From: DATBVX01 sp963810775
GTDB taxonomy: Bacteria; Pseudomonadota; Gammaproteobacteria; Steroidobacterales; Steroidobacteraceae
DNA: 64,000 bases
Reading direction: 5' to 3'
Assembly (NCBI GenBank): GCA_963810775.1
Contig: CAWEOT010000014.1
Location: forward strand, 124,001 to 188,000
Of the stretch, positions 17,346 to 26,631 are shown one piece after another (position 1 is the first letter of the stretch; each line of letters opens with the position of its first letter). The notes below the pieces were generated by a model. That model did not search any database. It was not told the origin of the DNA and was given only the letters and a program-made list of their open reading frames with translations. Made by a program: the position numbers and the translations under genes.

Positions 17346-18281
17346 GTGAGCGACTCCCTTCGGGTGGTATTCGCGGGTACGCCCCAGTTTTCCGTGCCGG
17401 CTCTCGAAGCGCTGTCGCACAGCCGGCATCGCCTGGTCGGCGCAATCACGCGGCCTGATAAGCCGGCCGGACGCGGCCGCCAGTTGAGCGAGAGTGCGGT
17501 AAGCACGGCTGCGCGCCGTCTCGGCATTTCGGTTTCGAAGCCGCCGACACTCAGGAGCCCGGACGCCGTGTCTTCGCTTACCGCGCAGGCTCCGGATGTG
17601 ATCGTTGTGGCTGCGTATGGGCGGCTGCTGCCGGATGAAATCCTCCGGCTTCCCCGACACGGCTGCATCAATATTCACGCTTCGCTGCTGCCGCACTGGC
17701 GCGGCGCGGCGCCGATTCAGCGCGCCCTGCTCGCCGGCGATGCCGAGAGCGGGATTTCGATCATGCACATGGAACGGACCCTTGATACCGGTCCGGTCTA
17801 CGAGCGCCGACCCATTCACATCGAACCGCAGGAAACATCCGCGACACTGCACGAGCGCCTCGCGACCCTTGGTGCCGCCGCGATCCTCGACGTGCTCGAC
17901 GCAGTCGCCGCCGGCACTGCGGTGGCACAACCGCAGACCGGTCCTGCCACCTATGCGGCGAGAATCGAAAAAAGCGAAGCGCTCATCGATTGGTCACAGG
18001 CAGCCAAACAGATTGAGCGCCAGGTGCGTGCCTTCGATCCCTGGCCGATTGCAGAGACTGCCTGGCGCAGTCAGAAGCTTCGTATCTGGAGAGCGCACGT
18101 AGTGCCGCTACCTCGCGCGGCCCGTCCCGGGGCGGTGTTGGCAGCCGATGCACCGGCGATCGTCGTCGCGTGTGGCGAAGGAGCGTTAGCGCTCGATGTC
18201 GTTCAATTGCCCGGCCGCAATCCGTTGCCGGTGAGTGAATTCCTGCACGCCCACGACCTGCAGGGCGATGTGTTCGGCTAG
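17346..18281 (+). CDS. fmt: Methionyl-tRNA formyltransferase
   Basis: 311-residue enzyme that formylates initiator Met-tRNA with 10-formyl-THF. It begins LRVVFAGTPQFSVPALEAL. The catalytic region has INIHASLLPHWRGAAPIQRA (Asn/His) and the Asp in EMERTLDTG-like HMERTLDTGPVY, and a C-terminal OB-fold tRNA-binding domain follows residue 205. The start is GTG. It sits 21 nt downstream of def in the standard pair. Confidence 0.97.
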   Translation: MSDSLRVVFAGTPQFSVPALEALSHSRHRLVGAITRPDKPAGRGRQLSESAVSTAARRLGISVSKPPTLRSPDAVSSLTAQAPDVIVVAAYGRLLPDEILRLPRHGCINIHASLLPHWRGAAPIQRALLAGDAESGISIMHMERTLDTGPVYERRPIHIEPQETSATLHERLATLGAAAILDVLDAVAAGTAVAQPQTGPATYAARIEKSEALIDWSQAAKQIERQVRAFDPWPIAETAWRSQKLRIWRAHVVPLPRAARPGAVLAADAPAIVVACGEGALALDVVQLPGRNPLPVSEFLHAHDLQGDVFG

Positions 18282-18299
18282 CGGAATCCGACTCAGGTC

Positions 18300-19664
18300 A
18301 TGGCACAGGATCGAGCCGTAAACTCTCAAAAGCTGAGCACCGCCGAGAGGCTCGTGACATCGGCGCGTGTCGTGACGGCGGTATCTGCGAACGGCGAATC
18401 GCTCGACGATGCGCTCGACACCCAAGCCGGAGCGATCGCGGATGCGGGCGACGCGGCGGCAGTGCAGGCGCTCGCGTATGGGAGCGTGCGCTGGTACCCG
18501 CGCCTCGACTATTGGCTCTCACAACTGCTCGAGCCGGGCGCACAGCAGAAACCGCAGCTACGAGCGTTGCTCATCGTAGCGTTGCACCAGCTGGCCTTTT
18601 CGAATCATCCCCCGCACGCCATCGTCGATCAGGCGGTCGAAGCGGCACGCAAGCTCGGCCAGCCACGCGCTACCGGTCTCGTGAATGCGGTGCTGCGACG
18701 CTTCCTGCGTGAACAGCAACAACTCACGTCTGTCGCCGCGCAACCCCTGCCAGCGCGTTATGCACATCCCGCTTGGTTGATCGAACTGCTACGCCGCGAT
18801 TGGCCCGACCACTGGGAGATGATACTGGAGGCGAACAATCAGCAGCCACCCATGTGGCTGAGAGTGAATCGACGGCTAGCGACAAGCGGCGCCTACGTGG
18901 AGGCACTGAAAGCCGGTTCGATCGGGGCGCAGGCAAGTACCTACGCAGCCGACGCAGTGCTTCTCGAATCGCCGCTGTCGGTTCGAACATTGCCGGGATT
19001 CGAAACCGGCACGGTCTCGGTCCAGGATGCCGGCGCACAACTTGCCGCTGACCTGCTCGAGGCGGGCGTATCGATGCGCGTGTTGGATGCCTGCGCAGCC
19101 CCGGGCGGAAAGACATGTCATCTGCTGGAGCGCGCGGATCTCGATCTGGTCGCGATCGATCGCTCGACTGAGCGGCTTGCTCAGCTCGAGGAGAATCTGC
19201 AACGGCTTTCTCTCACGGCGACCGTGATAGCCGGCGATGCCGCCGATACCGCCACGTGGTGGGACAGTCGCCCGTTCGATCGCATCCTGCTCGATGCACC
19301 TTGCACGGCGAGCGGCGTGATCCGGCGTCATCCGGACGTGAAACTGCTGAGGAGAGCCTCGGATATCGAGGCCTTGCGCCGCGAGCAATTGCGACTGTTG
19401 CGTGCGCTATGGCCGTTGCTGGCTGTTGGCGGGCGCCTGTTGTATGCAACCTGCTCGGTGTTGCGAGCGGAGAATGAGCAGGTGGTCACGACTTTCCTCG
19501 ATAGTGAGCCTGCGGCGACTCCCGTCCCTATTCCCGTGAGCTTCGGCCCGGCAGGAGTGCGCATGGCGCGCAATGCCGGTATCCAGATCCTGCCGGGAGA
19601 AGCGGGTATGGACGGCTTCTATTATGCTTGCATGGAAAAGCGTCGCACCGGAGCCCCGCAGTGA
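18300..19664 (+). CDS. rsmB: 16S rRNA (cytosine(967)-C(5))-methyltransferase
   Basis: 454-residue RsmB (Sun/Fmu). The N-terminal NusB-like domain (residues 20-150) includes ALLIVALHQLAF. The SAM-binding domain has VQDAGAQLAADLL, DACAAPGGKTCHLLE and the catalytic cysteine motifs DAPCTASGVIRRHPD and YATCSVLRAENE. It makes m5C967 in 16S rRNA. It follows fmt by 18 nt. Confidence 0.96.
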   Translation: MAQDRAVNSQKLSTAERLVTSARVVTAVSANGESLDDALDTQAGAIADAGDAAAVQALAYGSVRWYPRLDYWLSQLLEPGAQQKPQLRALLIVALHQLAFSNHPPHAIVDQAVEAARKLGQPRATGLVNAVLRRFLREQQQLTSVAAQPLPARYAHPAWLIELLRRDWPDHWEMILEANNQQPPMWLRVNRRLATSGAYVEALKAGSIGAQASTYAADAVLLESPLSVRTLPGFETGTVSVQDAGAQLAADLLEAGVSMRVLDACAAPGGKTCHLLERADLDLVAIDRSTERLAQLEENLQRLSLTATVIAGDAADTATWWDSRPFDRILLDAPCTASGVIRRHPDVKLLRRASDIEALRREQLRLLRALWPLLAVGGRLLYATCSVLRAENEQVVTTFLDSEPAATPVPIPVSFGPAGVRMARNAGIQILPGEAGMDGFYYACMEKRRTGAPQ

Positions 19665-19727
19665 GCTTGTCTGCTTGATCGCACACCGCTTACACGCACT
19701 AGCTCCGGCGGCGATCAGGCGTTGCGA

Positions 19728-20339
19728 ATGACAGCTTGGTTCATGCCTTTCCTGCGGTTTACCCGTTCGCGTGCAACAGGGTTCTTGCTCACGTTGTTGG
19801 CGGCGTCCTTGCCTGTCATGGGGGTTGGCAGCGCCTGGGCGGAAGCAGCGCCCCAACTCGGCGTTCGAACTGCCTACGTTCAGGTGGTCGATGGCGTTTA
19901 CCTGCTCAACGCGCGCCTGCAACTGCCGCTGAGCGGCCGGGTGCGCACAGCGCTCACTGACGGCGTGCCGCTCACGCTGGTGCTGGAGCTGGAGGTGTCG
20001 CGCGCTCGGCACTACTGGCTCGATGAAGATGTGGCATCTCTGCGGCAGGAATACCAGCTCCAGTACCAGGCGGTCAGTGACCGGTACGTAGTGCGCAACC
20101 TCAACAGTGGCGAGCTGTCCTCGTTCCCGGATCTCGACGCCGCGATCGAGCAGCTGGCCCGCATCAGCGGCCTGCCAGTGCTCGATGAATCGCTCATTCG
20201 GCGCGGCTCGCGTCACGAGTTCAGCCTGCGAGTGACCCTCAATTCTGGAGACATGCCCGAGACCCTGCGCGTCCTCATGTTCTGGGTCGACGATTACCAT
20301 CGGGTCAGCGAGTGGTACACATGGCCGTTGCTGCAATAA
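19728..20339 (+). CDS. DUF4390 domain-containing exported protein
   Basis: 203-residue protein with a signal peptide (LLTLLAASLPVMGVGSAWA) and a beta-rich mature domain of the DUF4390 family, recognisable from VDGVYLLNARLQLPL and HYWLDEDVASLRQEYQLQY. Family members sit between rsmB and ntrY across gammaproteobacteria, so it may sense or modulate the NtrY periplasmic domain. No function is proven. Its 3' end overlaps the ntrY reading frame by 19 nt, implying translational coupling. Confidence 0.85.
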   Translation: MTAWFMPFLRFTRSRATGFLLTLLAASLPVMGVGSAWAEAAPQLGVRTAYVQVVDGVYLLNARLQLPLSGRVRTALTDGVPLTLVLELEVSRARHYWLDEDVASLRQEYQLQYQAVSDRYVVRNLNSGELSSFPDLDAAIEQLARISGLPVLDESLIRRGSRHEFSLRVTLNSGDMPETLRVLMFWVDDYHRVSEWYTWPLLQ

Positions 20340-22552
20340 AGAAGTACGGCGGCTATGCGCTCGGCGGGCTAGCGGTGGCGCTGTGGCTGGTAGCGTTGTT
20401 CCTGCTGGCCAAGACCGCACAGAACTCCGCGCAGTTCGGGCGCCTGCATCCCTGGATCCTGCTGATTAACGCCGTCGGCGTCGTGGTGCTGCTGGTGCTG
20501 CTGACCGCCAGGGTCGCTCAGCTGGTGCGCGACTACCGCCGCCACGTCATCGGTTCGCGACTCAAGCTGCGCACGGTGACGATCTTCGGCGCGCTGGTGA
20601 TCCCGCCATTGCTGATCGTCTACGGGTTCGCCCTCGAGTTCCTCAACCGTGGCATCGACAGCTGGTTCGATGTCGAGGTGAAGCAGGGCTTGAACGAAGC
20701 CTTGATGCTGAGTCGCGCGGTGCTCGATCTGAACCGTCGCGAGTACCTCGACGCTACCGAAGCCCTGGCACACGAGCTGATCAGCACGCCGGAACGCGAC
20801 CTGATTCAGCGCCTCGACCTCGCACGCCGGTCAAATGGTGCCTTCGAGGTCACGCTGCTGGGGCAGCACGGGCGCATCATCGCCACGAGCACAGAGCGTC
20901 CCGCGGAGACCATTCCGCAACGGCCGTCCGAAGAAGCGATGCTGCAGGTCAGGCAGGGCCGTCCATTCGTCAGCCTTGAGCCGGTGCCGGGCGGCGGTTA
21001 CATCATTCGCACCGCGGCCCCGCTGGCGTCGTACTCACCAACGGACGAGACACGGGTTCTGCTGGCCGTGTTTCCAGTGCCGGAGCGCCTGGGCGCGCTG
21101 GCCGATACCGTGCAGCGGGCGCACACGCAATACGGGGAGCTCTCCTACCTGCGAGAGCCTTTGAAGTACAGCTTCCGCCTCACGCTGACATTGGTGCTGC
21201 TGCTGTCGCTGCTGGCCGCGGTCTATGGAGCATTCTTCTCGGCGCAAAGGCTGGTCAAGCCAATCCAGGACCTGGCCGCCGGCACGCGCGCGGTGGGCAA
21301 GGGCGATTTCGATACGCGCCTGCCGCTGTCATCGCGCGACGAAATGGGTTTCCTGGTTCATTCGTTCAATGATATGACGAAGCGCCTGGCACGCGCCCGC
21401 GAGGAGGCGCGTCGCAGCCAGCAGGCAGTAGAGAGCGAACGCGCGAACCTGGCGGTCATTTTGGCGCGCTTGTCGACAGGCGTCGTGTCTCTCGAGGCGG
21501 ACATGAAGATTCGAGTCGCGAACCAGGCCGCGAGCAGCATTCTGGGGACTGATCTCGAAGAGTCGACCGGCAAGGCGCTCGCCGAGATCTCTGGCGGCGA
21601 CAATCTGCTCACCCAGTTCATCGCGGCGCTGCAAAGGCACTTCGACCAGGGACAGACTGAGTGGCGCGAACAGCTGGAACTACGCGGTGAGAGTGGCCGG
21701 CGCGTTCTGATGTGCGCCTGCACTGCGTTGCCTGGTGAGGAGGGAATGCCCGGCGGTTACGTCGTGGTGTTCGACGACATCACGGTCATGCTGCAGGCGC
21801 AGCGCGATGCTGCGTGGGGCGAAGTGGCGCGACGATTCGCGCATGAGATCAAGAATCCGCTCACCCCGATCCAGCTCTCGGCAGAGCGTATGCAGCGGCG
21901 TTTCCTCGGCAGCATGGTGGAGCAGGATGCGCGTGTACTGGAGCGCGCGACGCACACGATCGTTCAACAGGTAGAGGCGATGAAACAGATGGTCAATGCT
22001 TTCAGCGAATACGCGAGGGCTCCGGAGATGACCCTGGCATCCTTCGACCTGAACCAGCTGGTGCAGGAGGTAAGTGACCTCTACCGAGCGCAGGATAGCC
22101 AGGTACAGCTCAAGCTCGATCTCGACCGGGAGTTGCCTGAGCTGCAGGCGGATCGCGGACGTGTACGGCAGATTCTCAACAACCTGATTACCAATTCCAT
22201 GGAAGCGCTCGAGAGCCGTGAAGCCGCCCAGATCGAGATCACGACGCATCGCGAGACATCACCCGCGGGGCCGCTCATCCAGATCAGCGTTGCTGACAAC
22301 GGGCCTGGCTTCGCGCCCGATATCATTGGCCAAGTGTTCGATCCGTATGTGACCAGTAAGCCCAAGGGCACGGGCCTCGGGCTCGCCATCGTGAAGAAGA
22401 TCGTCGAAGAGCACGGCGGCCGCATCGAAGCCGAGAACCGGCGCAGCGGCGGAGCACGCGTACGTGTGACGCTGCCGGCCGACGACCGCGCCCGCGTCGG
22501 CGTGTTGCCGCGCGACGCACGCAAGAACGAAATGAGGAGGGAGCGCGCATGA
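20321..22552 (+). CDS. ntrY: NtrY-like membrane sensor histidine kinase
   Basis: 743-residue kinase. It has two N-terminal transmembrane helices (about 10-32 and 42-64), a third at about 78-100, a periplasmic segment, a fourth at about 285-306, a HAMP domain (LVKPIQDLAAGTRAVGKGDF), a PAS domain (about 375-485), HisKA with phosphoacceptor His508 in RRFAHEIKNPLTPIQ, and HATPase_c with NLITNSMEA, DNGPGF and GTGLGLAIV. This is the NtrY architecture. The ATG at 20321 is used; a GTG 9 nt earlier is possible. It overlaps the ntrX-like start by ATGA, and the pair forms a two-component system whose partner is the degenerate regulator downstream. Confidence 0.93.
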   Translation: MAVAAIKKYGGYALGGLAVALWLVALFLLAKTAQNSAQFGRLHPWILLINAVGVVVLLVLLTARVAQLVRDYRRHVIGSRLKLRTVTIFGALVIPPLLIVYGFALEFLNRGIDSWFDVEVKQGLNEALMLSRAVLDLNRREYLDATEALAHELISTPERDLIQRLDLARRSNGAFEVTLLGQHGRIIATSTERPAETIPQRPSEEAMLQVRQGRPFVSLEPVPGGGYIIRTAAPLASYSPTDETRVLLAVFPVPERLGALADTVQRAHTQYGELSYLREPLKYSFRLTLTLVLLLSLLAAVYGAFFSAQRLVKPIQDLAAGTRAVGKGDFDTRLPLSSRDEMGFLVHSFNDMTKRLARAREEARRSQQAVESERANLAVILARLSTGVVSLEADMKIRVANQAASSILGTDLEESTGKALAEISGGDNLLTQFIAALQRHFDQGQTEWREQLELRGESGRRVLMCACTALPGEEGMPGGYVVVFDDITVMLQAQRDAAWGEVARRFAHEIKNPLTPIQLSAERMQRRFLGSMVEQDARVLERATHTIVQQVEAMKQMVNAFSEYARAPEMTLASFDLNQLVQEVSDLYRAQDSQVQLKLDLDRELPELQADRGRVRQILNNLITNSMEALESREAAQIEITTHRETSPAGPLIQISVADNGPGFAPDIIGQVFDPYVTSKPKGTGLGLAIVKKIVEEHGGRIEAENRRSGGARVRVTLPADDRARVGVLPRDARKNEMRRERA

Positions 22553-23916
22553 CTTCACCGCGCATTCTGATCGTCGATGACGAAGCGGATATTCGCAGTC
22601 TCCTGCGCGAGATTCTCTCGGAGGAGGGCTACGAAGTTGATGTCGCCGCTGACGCCGTGCAGGCGCGCGCTTCCCGGGCGCGCCAGAGTCCCGACCTGGT
22701 CCTGCTCGACATCTGGATGCCAGACACCGACGGCATCACGCTGCTGCGCGAGTGGTCGCGTGGCCCGGCGATGGTCGAGTGCCCGGTCGTGATGATGTCC
22801 GGTCATGGAACGGTTGAAACCGCGGTGGAGGCGACGCGCCTCGGTGCCTTCGATTTCGTTGAAAAGCCGCTGTCTCTGGCCAAGCTGCTGCGCACCGTGG
22901 AGCGCGCTCTCGATGCGGGCCGCCAGAAACGCCAGGGAACGCGCAGCCTCCTGCCGCCGCCGATTGCTCCGGTGGGTCGGAGTCGTGCCATGCAGCTCAT
23001 ACGTGAACAGGTCCAGCAGGTGGCGCCGCACGATGCGCCGATTCTGCTGCTCGGCGAGTCGGGCACCGGGCGCGAGGCATTCGCCCGCTACATTCATTCA
23101 CTCAGTGCTCGTAGCGGCCAACCGCTCGTGGTGGCCGTCGCCGGCAGCCTCAACGAGGAATCGGCGGCGGCAGTCCTGCGTGGCCGCGAGGCCGCTGGCT
23201 TGATCGAGGCCGGACTCTACGAGCAGGCGGAAGGCGGGACTCTTTATATAAATGGGCTCGAGGATCTTTTGCCCTCGGTCCAGCGCCTGATCCTCGCCGA
23301 CCTCGAGAGTGGCAGCTATGCGCGCGTCGGTGGCAGCACGCCGCGGGCCCTGAGAGTGCGCTTCCTGACTTCGGCTGAGCCCGGATTCGAGACCCGCGGC
23401 TCTGCGGAGCCATTCCGCCGCGACCTGTTGTCGCATCTCAATGTGGTGACGCTGCGTGTGCCGCCGCTGCGGGAATATGCGGAGGACGTTCCGGAGCTGC
23501 TGCGTTACTACGTCGACCGCTTCGTCGATGATGCAGGCCTGCCATTCAGGCGTTTCAGCGTCGCGGCGCAGAACCGGCTACGCAACTACCCATGGCCCGG
23601 CAACATCCACGAGCTCAAGAATCTGGTGCAGCGACTGCTGATCCTCAAGGGCCAGGAAGAGATCGGTCTCGATGAGATCGAGCGGGAGCTCGCGACACAG
23701 CTTCCGGTGAACGAGCCGCTCGTCAAGCAGGACCTGCTCGCGCTACCGCTGCGAGAAGCCCGGGAGCAATTCGAACGCGCCTATCTGCAGCAGCAACTGC
23801 TGATCTGCAATGGCAAGGTGGGTCAGCTCGCCAAGCGTGTCGGCATGGAAAGGACGCACCTGTACCGCAAGCTCCGTTCGCTCGGTGTGGACTTCCGCAA
23901 CATCACCGAGGACTGA
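22549..23916 (+). CDS. ntrX: NtrX-like response regulator with degenerate AAA+ domain
   Basis: 455-residue regulator. The receiver domain is intact (Asp10/Asp11, phosphoacceptor Asp54 in LLDIWMP, Lys106 in EKP). The central domain aligns with sigma-54 activators but is damaged: Walker A reads GESGTGRE (169-176, Lys to Arg), the GAFTGA loop is absent, and the Walker B position reads GGTLYINGLED instead of the usual GGTLFLDEI. The Fis-type helix-turn-helix is retained at the C-terminus (GKVGQLAKRVGMERTHLYRKL). A strong AGGAGGGA precedes the ATG. It probably regulates by DNA binding without sigma-54 activation (inference). Confidence 0.92.
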   Translation: MTSPRILIVDDEADIRSLLREILSEEGYEVDVAADAVQARASRARQSPDLVLLDIWMPDTDGITLLREWSRGPAMVECPVVMMSGHGTVETAVEATRLGAFDFVEKPLSLAKLLRTVERALDAGRQKRQGTRSLLPPPIAPVGRSRAMQLIREQVQQVAPHDAPILLLGESGTGREAFARYIHSLSARSGQPLVVAVAGSLNEESAAAVLRGREAAGLIEAGLYEQAEGGTLYINGLEDLLPSVQRLILADLESGSYARVGGSTPRALRVRFLTSAEPGFETRGSAEPFRRDLLSHLNVVTLRVPPLREYAEDVPELLRYYVDRFVDDAGLPFRRFSVAAQNRLRNYPWPGNIHELKNLVQRLLILKGQEEIGLDEIERELATQLPVNEPLVKQDLLALPLREAREQFERAYLQQQLLICNGKVGQLAKRVGMERTHLYRKLRSLGVDFRNITED

Positions 23917-24774
23917 TTGGCGAATCGCCCCGTGCCCCGCGCTCGAATCACGGCGTTGCACACCTACCCTGTGAAGGGTTGCCGCGGCATCGCCCACGCA
24001 GCGCAAGCACTGACATCTACCGGTCTCGCTTGGGATCGACACTGGATGTTCGTGTCCGACGCCGGCCGCTTCATTACCCAGCGCGAGTGCCCGGGGCTGG
24101 CGCGCATCGACGCCGAAGTCAGTGATGGCGAGCTGAAGCTGCGCTCCGAGGGGCATCCGGACTTGCGCTGCCCCTTGCACGCCGAGGGTTCACGTCGCGA
24201 GGTCACCGTGTGGCGCGATCGCTGTCTCGCACAGGTCAGCGTTGTCGATACGCGTGCCTGGCTCGAATCCGTGACTGGTGTGCGAGGCCAGCTGGTGCGC
24301 TCGCTCCCGGGAGATGAGCGCACGAGCGCCAAGGAATTCGCCGGTGAGGCCCTGGCACCCGTCCGCTTCGCCGATGCGTTCGCGCTGCTCTTGACCAACG
24401 AGACTTCACTCGAGGACCTGAACTCACGACTCCATCGCCCGCTGCCGATGGCGCGCTTCAGGCCGAACCTGGTGCTGCAGGGACTCGAGCCTTTCGCCGA
24501 AGATGAGATCGATCGCATTCGCATCGGTGCTGTCGAGTTGCAGTGTGTAAAGCCCTGCACGCGCTGCATCGTCACTACGACCGACCAGAGCACCGGCCAG
24601 CGTGATGGCGAGGAGCCGCTGCGCACACTGAAGCAGTACCGGTGGCTCGCATCTCTCGGCGGAGTCGCCTTCGGAATGAACGCGATCGTTGTCAAGGGCG
24701 ACGGTGAGTCGCTGCGCGTTGGCGACCAGGCGGAGGTCCACTGGCGCGATCCGGCGGCGCCGCGTCCCTGGTAG
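23917..24774 (+). CDS. MOSC domain-containing protein
   Basis: 285-residue protein with an N-terminal MOSC beta-barrel domain (ITALHTYPVKGCRGI) and a C-terminal MOSC domain carrying the conserved cysteines in CVKPCTRCIVTT. It lacks the ferredoxin domain of E. coli YcbX. MOSC proteins bind sulfurated molybdenum cofactor and act in Moco transfer or N-hydroxylated base detoxification, so this is a likely molybdoenzyme component. The TTG at 23917 directly abuts the ntrX-like stop and has GAGGA upstream; a GTG at 23932 is an alternative. Confidence 0.88.
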   Translation: MANRPVPRARITALHTYPVKGCRGIAHAAQALTSTGLAWDRHWMFVSDAGRFITQRECPGLARIDAEVSDGELKLRSEGHPDLRCPLHAEGSRREVTVWRDRCLAQVSVVDTRAWLESVTGVRGQLVRSLPGDERTSAKEFAGEALAPVRFADAFALLLTNETSLEDLNSRLHRPLPMARFRPNLVLQGLEPFAEDEIDRIRIGAVELQCVKPCTRCIVTTTDQSTGQRDGEEPLRTLKQYRWLASLGGVAFGMNAIVVKGDGESLRVGDQAEVHWRDPAAPRPW

Positions 24775-24786
24775 CTGCGTTCGGCC

Positions 24787-26118
24787 CTATCGAGATGCCT
24801 CGGCTGCGAACAAGGACTGGTTCTCTTTGAGCCACTGCATGGCCATCTCGACGCGCCTGCGCCCGCTCGGGTGATCGTAGAACAGCAGCTCTTCGAGTTT
24901 TGACGGCTCGAGCTTTCGATACGCGCCGAGGCGCATGGCAACCGTCGCGAAGCCATACGGTTCGCGCGAGGCATTGAGCCCAAACAAGTCGGCCTCCGAC
25001 TCGAAGGTGTACACAGATCGGTTGATGACCGGAGTGGCGATGAAGAGATAGACCGTCAGCACCGCGATCGCGAACGGCAATCCAGCCAGGTCGGCTCTAC
25101 TTTCGATGCCGAGCCGTTTTCCCCACCGTGGCAGCATGCGCTCGAATGCACCATCCAGTATCAGGAAGCCGACTCCGAACAGGAGCGTATAGAACACGAC
25201 GCCGATGACCGAGTGATGCAATACGTAGTGGCCCATCTCGTGGCCCAGGACCGCTTTGATTTCGGGGAGCGAAGTGTGATTCAGAAGATTGTCATTCAGG
25301 CTGACCTGCGTGGTGCCGAACAGGCCGCTGACGTTGGCACCCACCCGCTTGGTTTGTTTGGATTCATCGACCCACTTGACGTTCTCGACCGGAATCTGGT
25401 TGGCGCGCGCTAACGAGAGCACAGCGCTGCGCGTTGGGCCGTCCTCGAGCGGCTTGTATTGGTTGAACATTGGAGCGAGGAACACCGGGGTAATCAGGAT
25501 CACGAAGATCAAGAACACACACATGAATCCCGACGCCCACAACCAGAAGCGCCGACCAGCTCTGCGTACGAAAGCATAGATAGCGACCAAGGCAATGATT
25601 GCGCCCATGGTAAGCATGAACATGCCCTTGATCTCGTCCCACAACCAGCCGCCAAGGCCCTGGTTCGACATTCCGTACTGATGTTCGCGAACGAAGTCGC
25701 TGTAGCAGGTGAGCGGCAACGTCAGCGCCCAGACCATCGGCACGTACATGAGGGCGTACAGCGCGGTATGCAGAGCCGGACGCGTGCTGATGCGACCGGC
25801 CCAATCCCTGAGCCTGACCGCCCAACCCCGCCACAACACGAGGGCGAGCACGGCGATCGTGTAGAGGAACTGCCAGAGCTGCAGCCAGTAGCCGCCCTCG
25901 AAGTAGGCATCGGAGCGGGCTCGCTGCTCCGGGCTCAGCATCGCGAGGTAGGCCCGCGTGGCCCCTTCTACATCGAAATCCGGTCCCGGACGTGCGGCGT
26001 CCGGAATGTAAGTGCCTGGCGGCAGCTCAGGTGCGACGTCCACGGCGAGCGAGTTTCCAGCCCAGAAGGATATGAGCAGGATGCATACCAGCGCGCGCAG
26101 GCAATTGTGAACGATCAT
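24787..26118 (-). CDS. M48 family metallopeptidase (Ste24/CAAX protease 1-like)
   Basis: 443-residue integral membrane zinc protease. It has a signal peptide or first helix (LVCILLISFWAGNSLA), at least six hydrophobic segments, and HEMGH within VLGHEMGHYVLHH near residue 300, with the downstream Glu in FESEADLFG as third ligand. This is the Ste24-like layout with the N-terminal CAAX_prenyl_protease domain. Bacterial members act in membrane protein quality control. The ATG at 26118 is preferred because GGAGAG precedes it and a signal sequence begins there; the open frame continues upstream to 26295. It is divergent from the bufferin-type cluster. Confidence 0.9.
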   Translation of the reverse strand: MIVHNCLRALVCILLISFWAGNSLAVDVAPELPPGTYIPDAARPGPDFDVEGATRAYLAMLSPEQRARSDAYFEGGYWLQLWQFLYTIAVLALVLWRGWAVRLRDWAGRISTRPALHTALYALMYVPMVWALTLPLTCYSDFVREHQYGMSNQGLGGWLWDEIKGMFMLTMGAIIALVAIYAFVRRAGRRFWLWASGFMCVFLIFVILITPVFLAPMFNQYKPLEDGPTRSAVLSLARANQIPVENVKWVDESKQTKRVGANVSGLFGTTQVSLNDNLLNHTSLPEIKAVLGHEMGHYVLHHSVIGVVFYTLLFGVGFLILDGAFERMLPRWGKRLGIESRADLAGLPFAIAVLTVYLFIATPVINRSVYTFESEADLFGLNASREPYGFATVAMRLGAYRKLEPSKLEELLFYDHPSGRRRVEMAMQWLKENQSLFAAEASR

Positions 26119-26299
26119 CTGTACTCTCCGATTGCACCGCGATTCGGGGGCGTGATTCTTTGCCTGCAGGGCAGCAGCGTTGTTTGGAGCGGAGCGCGCG
26201 CAGCGTGCCATAGGGTGTCGGCGAAATCCAAGCCGGACCGGATGCGTGGAGTCGGTAGAATCCGGAAACAATTCACCGCCGGCGCCGGTCCACACACAG

Positions 26300-26327
26300 G
26301 GAACTTCGTCTATCGTGACAATGCGTC
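26300..26327 (+). promoter_or_regulatory. Candidate ECF-type promoter upstream of the bufferin-type cluster
   Basis: GGAACTT at 26300-26306 is followed after 17 nt by CGTC at 26324-26327, resembling ECF promoters (GGAAC...CGTC). The spacing is two to three bases longer than the common form, so this is only a candidate. It lies 32 nt before the bufA-like ATG. Control of bufferin genes by an ECF sigma factor is known in Caulobacter. Confidence 0.3.
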
Positions 26328-26358
26328 AATTCAGACCCACCCGGGAGAAGCTTAATCC

Positions 26359-26628
26359 ATGAGCACAAGCAGAGTTTCGCAGCTGACCCTGGCGGCCGCG
26401 GCGGCGGTCATGTTTTCCACCGGTGCCATCAATACTGCCGCAGCTGAGGAGGGCAAGGTGAAGTGCGAAGGCGTCAACAGCTGCAAGGGCACATCGGCGT
26501 GTGCGACGGCCGAGAACTCGTGCAAGGGATTGAACAGCTGTGCGGGTCACGGCTGGCTGGACATGACCAAAGCCGAGTGCGATGCCGCCAAGGCCAAGAT
26601 GGAGAAAGAGCAGGCCGCCAAGCCCTGA
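26359..26628 (+). CDS. Bufferin-type RiPP precursor (BufA-like, Cys-rich, exported)
   Basis: 89-residue small protein with a Sec signal peptide (cleavage likely after residue 29, AAA|EE) and a mature core with six cysteines at 36, 42, 48, 55, 61 and 74. Three are in NSCKG/NSCAG repeats (spacing CX5CX5CX6CX5CX12C). This is the pattern of the BufA family, whose cysteines are modified by an MNIO enzyme to give copper-binding periplasmic metallophores. GGGAGAAG stands 8 nt before the ATG. It is followed after 3 nt by the MNIO gene, so precursor and enzyme are one unit. The actual modification and metal are not shown by sequence. Confidence 0.85.
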   Translation: MSTSRVSQLTLAAAAAVMFSTGAINTAAAEEGKVKCEGVNSCKGTSACATAENSCKGLNSCAGHGWLDMTKAECDAAKAKMEKEQAAKP

Positions 26629-26631
26629 TCG

